A DNA stretch of 6,169 bases, from contig DAOWMW010000082.1 of the NCBI GenBank assembly GCA_030642865.1, forward strand, positions 1 through 6,169, given 5' to 3'. This document shows positions 5,182 through 6,169 of the stretch, piece by piece. A model generated the notes under the pieces. The model saw nothing but the letters and a program-made list of their open reading frames with translations, was not told where the DNA came from and searched no databases. Numbering within the stretch: the stretch's first letter is position 1; each line of letters starts with the position of its first letter. The position numbers and the translations under genes were made by a program. This DNA comes from Desulfobacteraceae bacterium (lineage in GTDB: Bacteria > Desulfobacterota > Desulfobacteria > Desulfobacterales > BuS5).

Positions 5182-6159
5182 ATGTTTGATTGCCATGCAC
5201 GTAAAATCGATTATCTTCGAATATCAATAACAGACCGCTGTAATCTGAATTGTCAGTATTGCACCCCTCATCCGTTTTTATCCCGGGGGTTTTATAAGGA
5301 AATTTTATCCTATGAGGAGATTCTTCGTCTTGTTAAACTCGGAGTCGGCCTGGGGATATCAAAAGTCAGAATAACCGGTGGAGAACCCCTTGTTCGAAGA
5401 GGTGTTTATGATTTTCTGGAAAAAATCGTACATATCAAGGGATTAAATGATGTCTCCCTGACAACAAATGGGGTTTTGCTGAAAGCAAATATTCACAAAA
5501 TTAAATCAGCCGGTATTAAAAGGATTAACATAAGTCTGGATACCCTTAGCAGGAAAAAATATAAAAAAATAACAGGCTCTGATTCTTTTGACAGGGTTTG
5601 TGAAGGGATAGAATCAGCCAGGCAATATGGATTTGACCCCATAAGAATTAATGCTGTTATCCTTAAAGGAATCAATGATAATGAATTAGCAGATTTCGCA
5701 AAATTATCATTTTCACACCCTTTTCAGATACGTTTTATTGAATATATGCCCATGGGAGCCACAACATCTAAAAAAGATTGGTATATACCCATGGCTGAAA
5801 TGAAAAAAAAAATAAACGGAGCAGGAAAGCTTGCAAAGCTTGCCAGTGATCCCAATGACGGCCCCGTTAAACGGTACAAATTTGAGAATGCAAAAGGTGA
5901 AATAGGGTTTATTTCCCCTGTGAGTGATCATTTTTGCGAAAAATGCAACAGGATCAGATTAACGGCACAGGGGAATCTCCGACCCTGCCTTTTATCAGAT
6001 TATGAAATTGGTATAAAAAAAGCTTTAAGAGCAAAAGCATCTGACAGGCAATTAACTGATATTATGATAAAAGCTGTAAGATCTAAACCAGCCGGGCATG
6101 GCATTTCAAAGGATAGTCTCTGCACAATATTTGATAGCATGGCAGCCATTGGCGGATAA
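5182..6159 (+). CDS. moaA: GTP 3',8-cyclase MoaA (molybdenum cofactor biosynthesis)
   Basis: This 325-residue radical-SAM enzyme (EC 4.1.99.22) converts GTP to 3',8-cyclo-7,8-dihydro-GTP, the first step of molybdopterin synthesis. The N-terminal cluster motif is CNLNCQYC with C20, C24 and C27, followed by the SAM-binding GGEPL at 66-70. The barrel shows TTNGVLL, NISLDTL and RFIEYMPMG. The second [4Fe-4S] cluster that binds GTP uses C252, C255 and C269 in FCEKCNRIRL and LRPCL. The conserved arginines in TDRC (R19) and NRIRL (R257, R259) are present. The protein ends with the conserved C-terminal Gly-Gly (AAIGG), so it is complete. The ATG lies 2 bases after the gpgS stop and has no good ribosome binding site (AGGG at 5157-5160 is 21 bases away), which suggests translational coupling. 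No other moa, moe or mob gene is visible beside it. Confidence 0.95.
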   Translation: MFDCHARKIDYLRISITDRCNLNCQYCTPHPFLSRGFYKEILSYEEILRLVKLGVGLGISKVRITGGEPLVRRGVYDFLEKIVHIKGLNDVSLTTNGVLLKANIHKIKSAGIKRINISLDTLSRKKYKKITGSDSFDRVCEGIESARQYGFDPIRINAVILKGINDNELADFAKLSFSHPFQIRFIEYMPMGATTSKKDWYIPMAEMKKKINGAGKLAKLASDPNDGPVKRYKFENAKGEIGFISPVSDHFCEKCNRIRLTAQGNLRPCLLSDYEIGIKKALRAKASDRQLTDIMIKAVRSKPAGHGISKDSLCTIFDSMAAIGG

Positions 6160-6169
6160 AAAAATAAAA

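Overview
The window is a low-GC, gene-dense bacterial segment with every gene on the + strand. It is most likely from a strictly anaerobic sulfate-reducing member of Desulfobacterota (Desulfobacteraceae-like). This assignment is inferred from the CobA-HemD fusion downstream of hemC, the FmdB/HemC pairing, the AT-rich codon use and the general look of the proteins. No marker gene fixes the taxon.

Layout: positions 1-252 are non-coding leader DNA. They hold two 39-bp direct-repeat copies (38/39 identical), a weak promoter candidate and a 12-bp palindrome. A tightly coupled tetrapyrrole block follows: an FmdB-type zinc-ribbon protein (253-486), a HemC-family protein (483-1406) and a CobA-HemD fusion (1403-2926). 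A 110-bp gap (2927-3036) contains a 73-bp imperfect inverted-repeat element flanked by 9-bp direct repeats, which looks like a miniature mobile element. A second coupled block holds an M20-like metallopeptidase homologue (3037-4191), a glucosyl-3-phosphoglycerate synthase (4184-5179) and MoaA (5182-6159), which ends 10 bases before the window does.

Function: HemC, HemD and CobA would together convert porphobilinogen to precorrin-2, the branch point to siroheme, cobalamin and the siroheme-dependent heme route of anaerobes. GpgS makes the precursor of glucosylglycerate, a compatible solute and polysaccharide primer. MoaA performs the first step of molybdopterin synthesis. Apart from the tetrapyrrole genes, no shared pathway links the neighbours.

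The main surprise is that two family members in the run appear to have lost hallmark catalytic residues although their reading frames are intact. The HemC protein lines up residue for residue with E. coli numbering yet lacks the cofactor-attaching Cys242 (Ser here) and Arg11, Arg131 and Arg149. The M20-like protein lacks the catalytic and metal-binding Glu-Glu pair. CobA-HemD, GpgS and MoaA look canonical.
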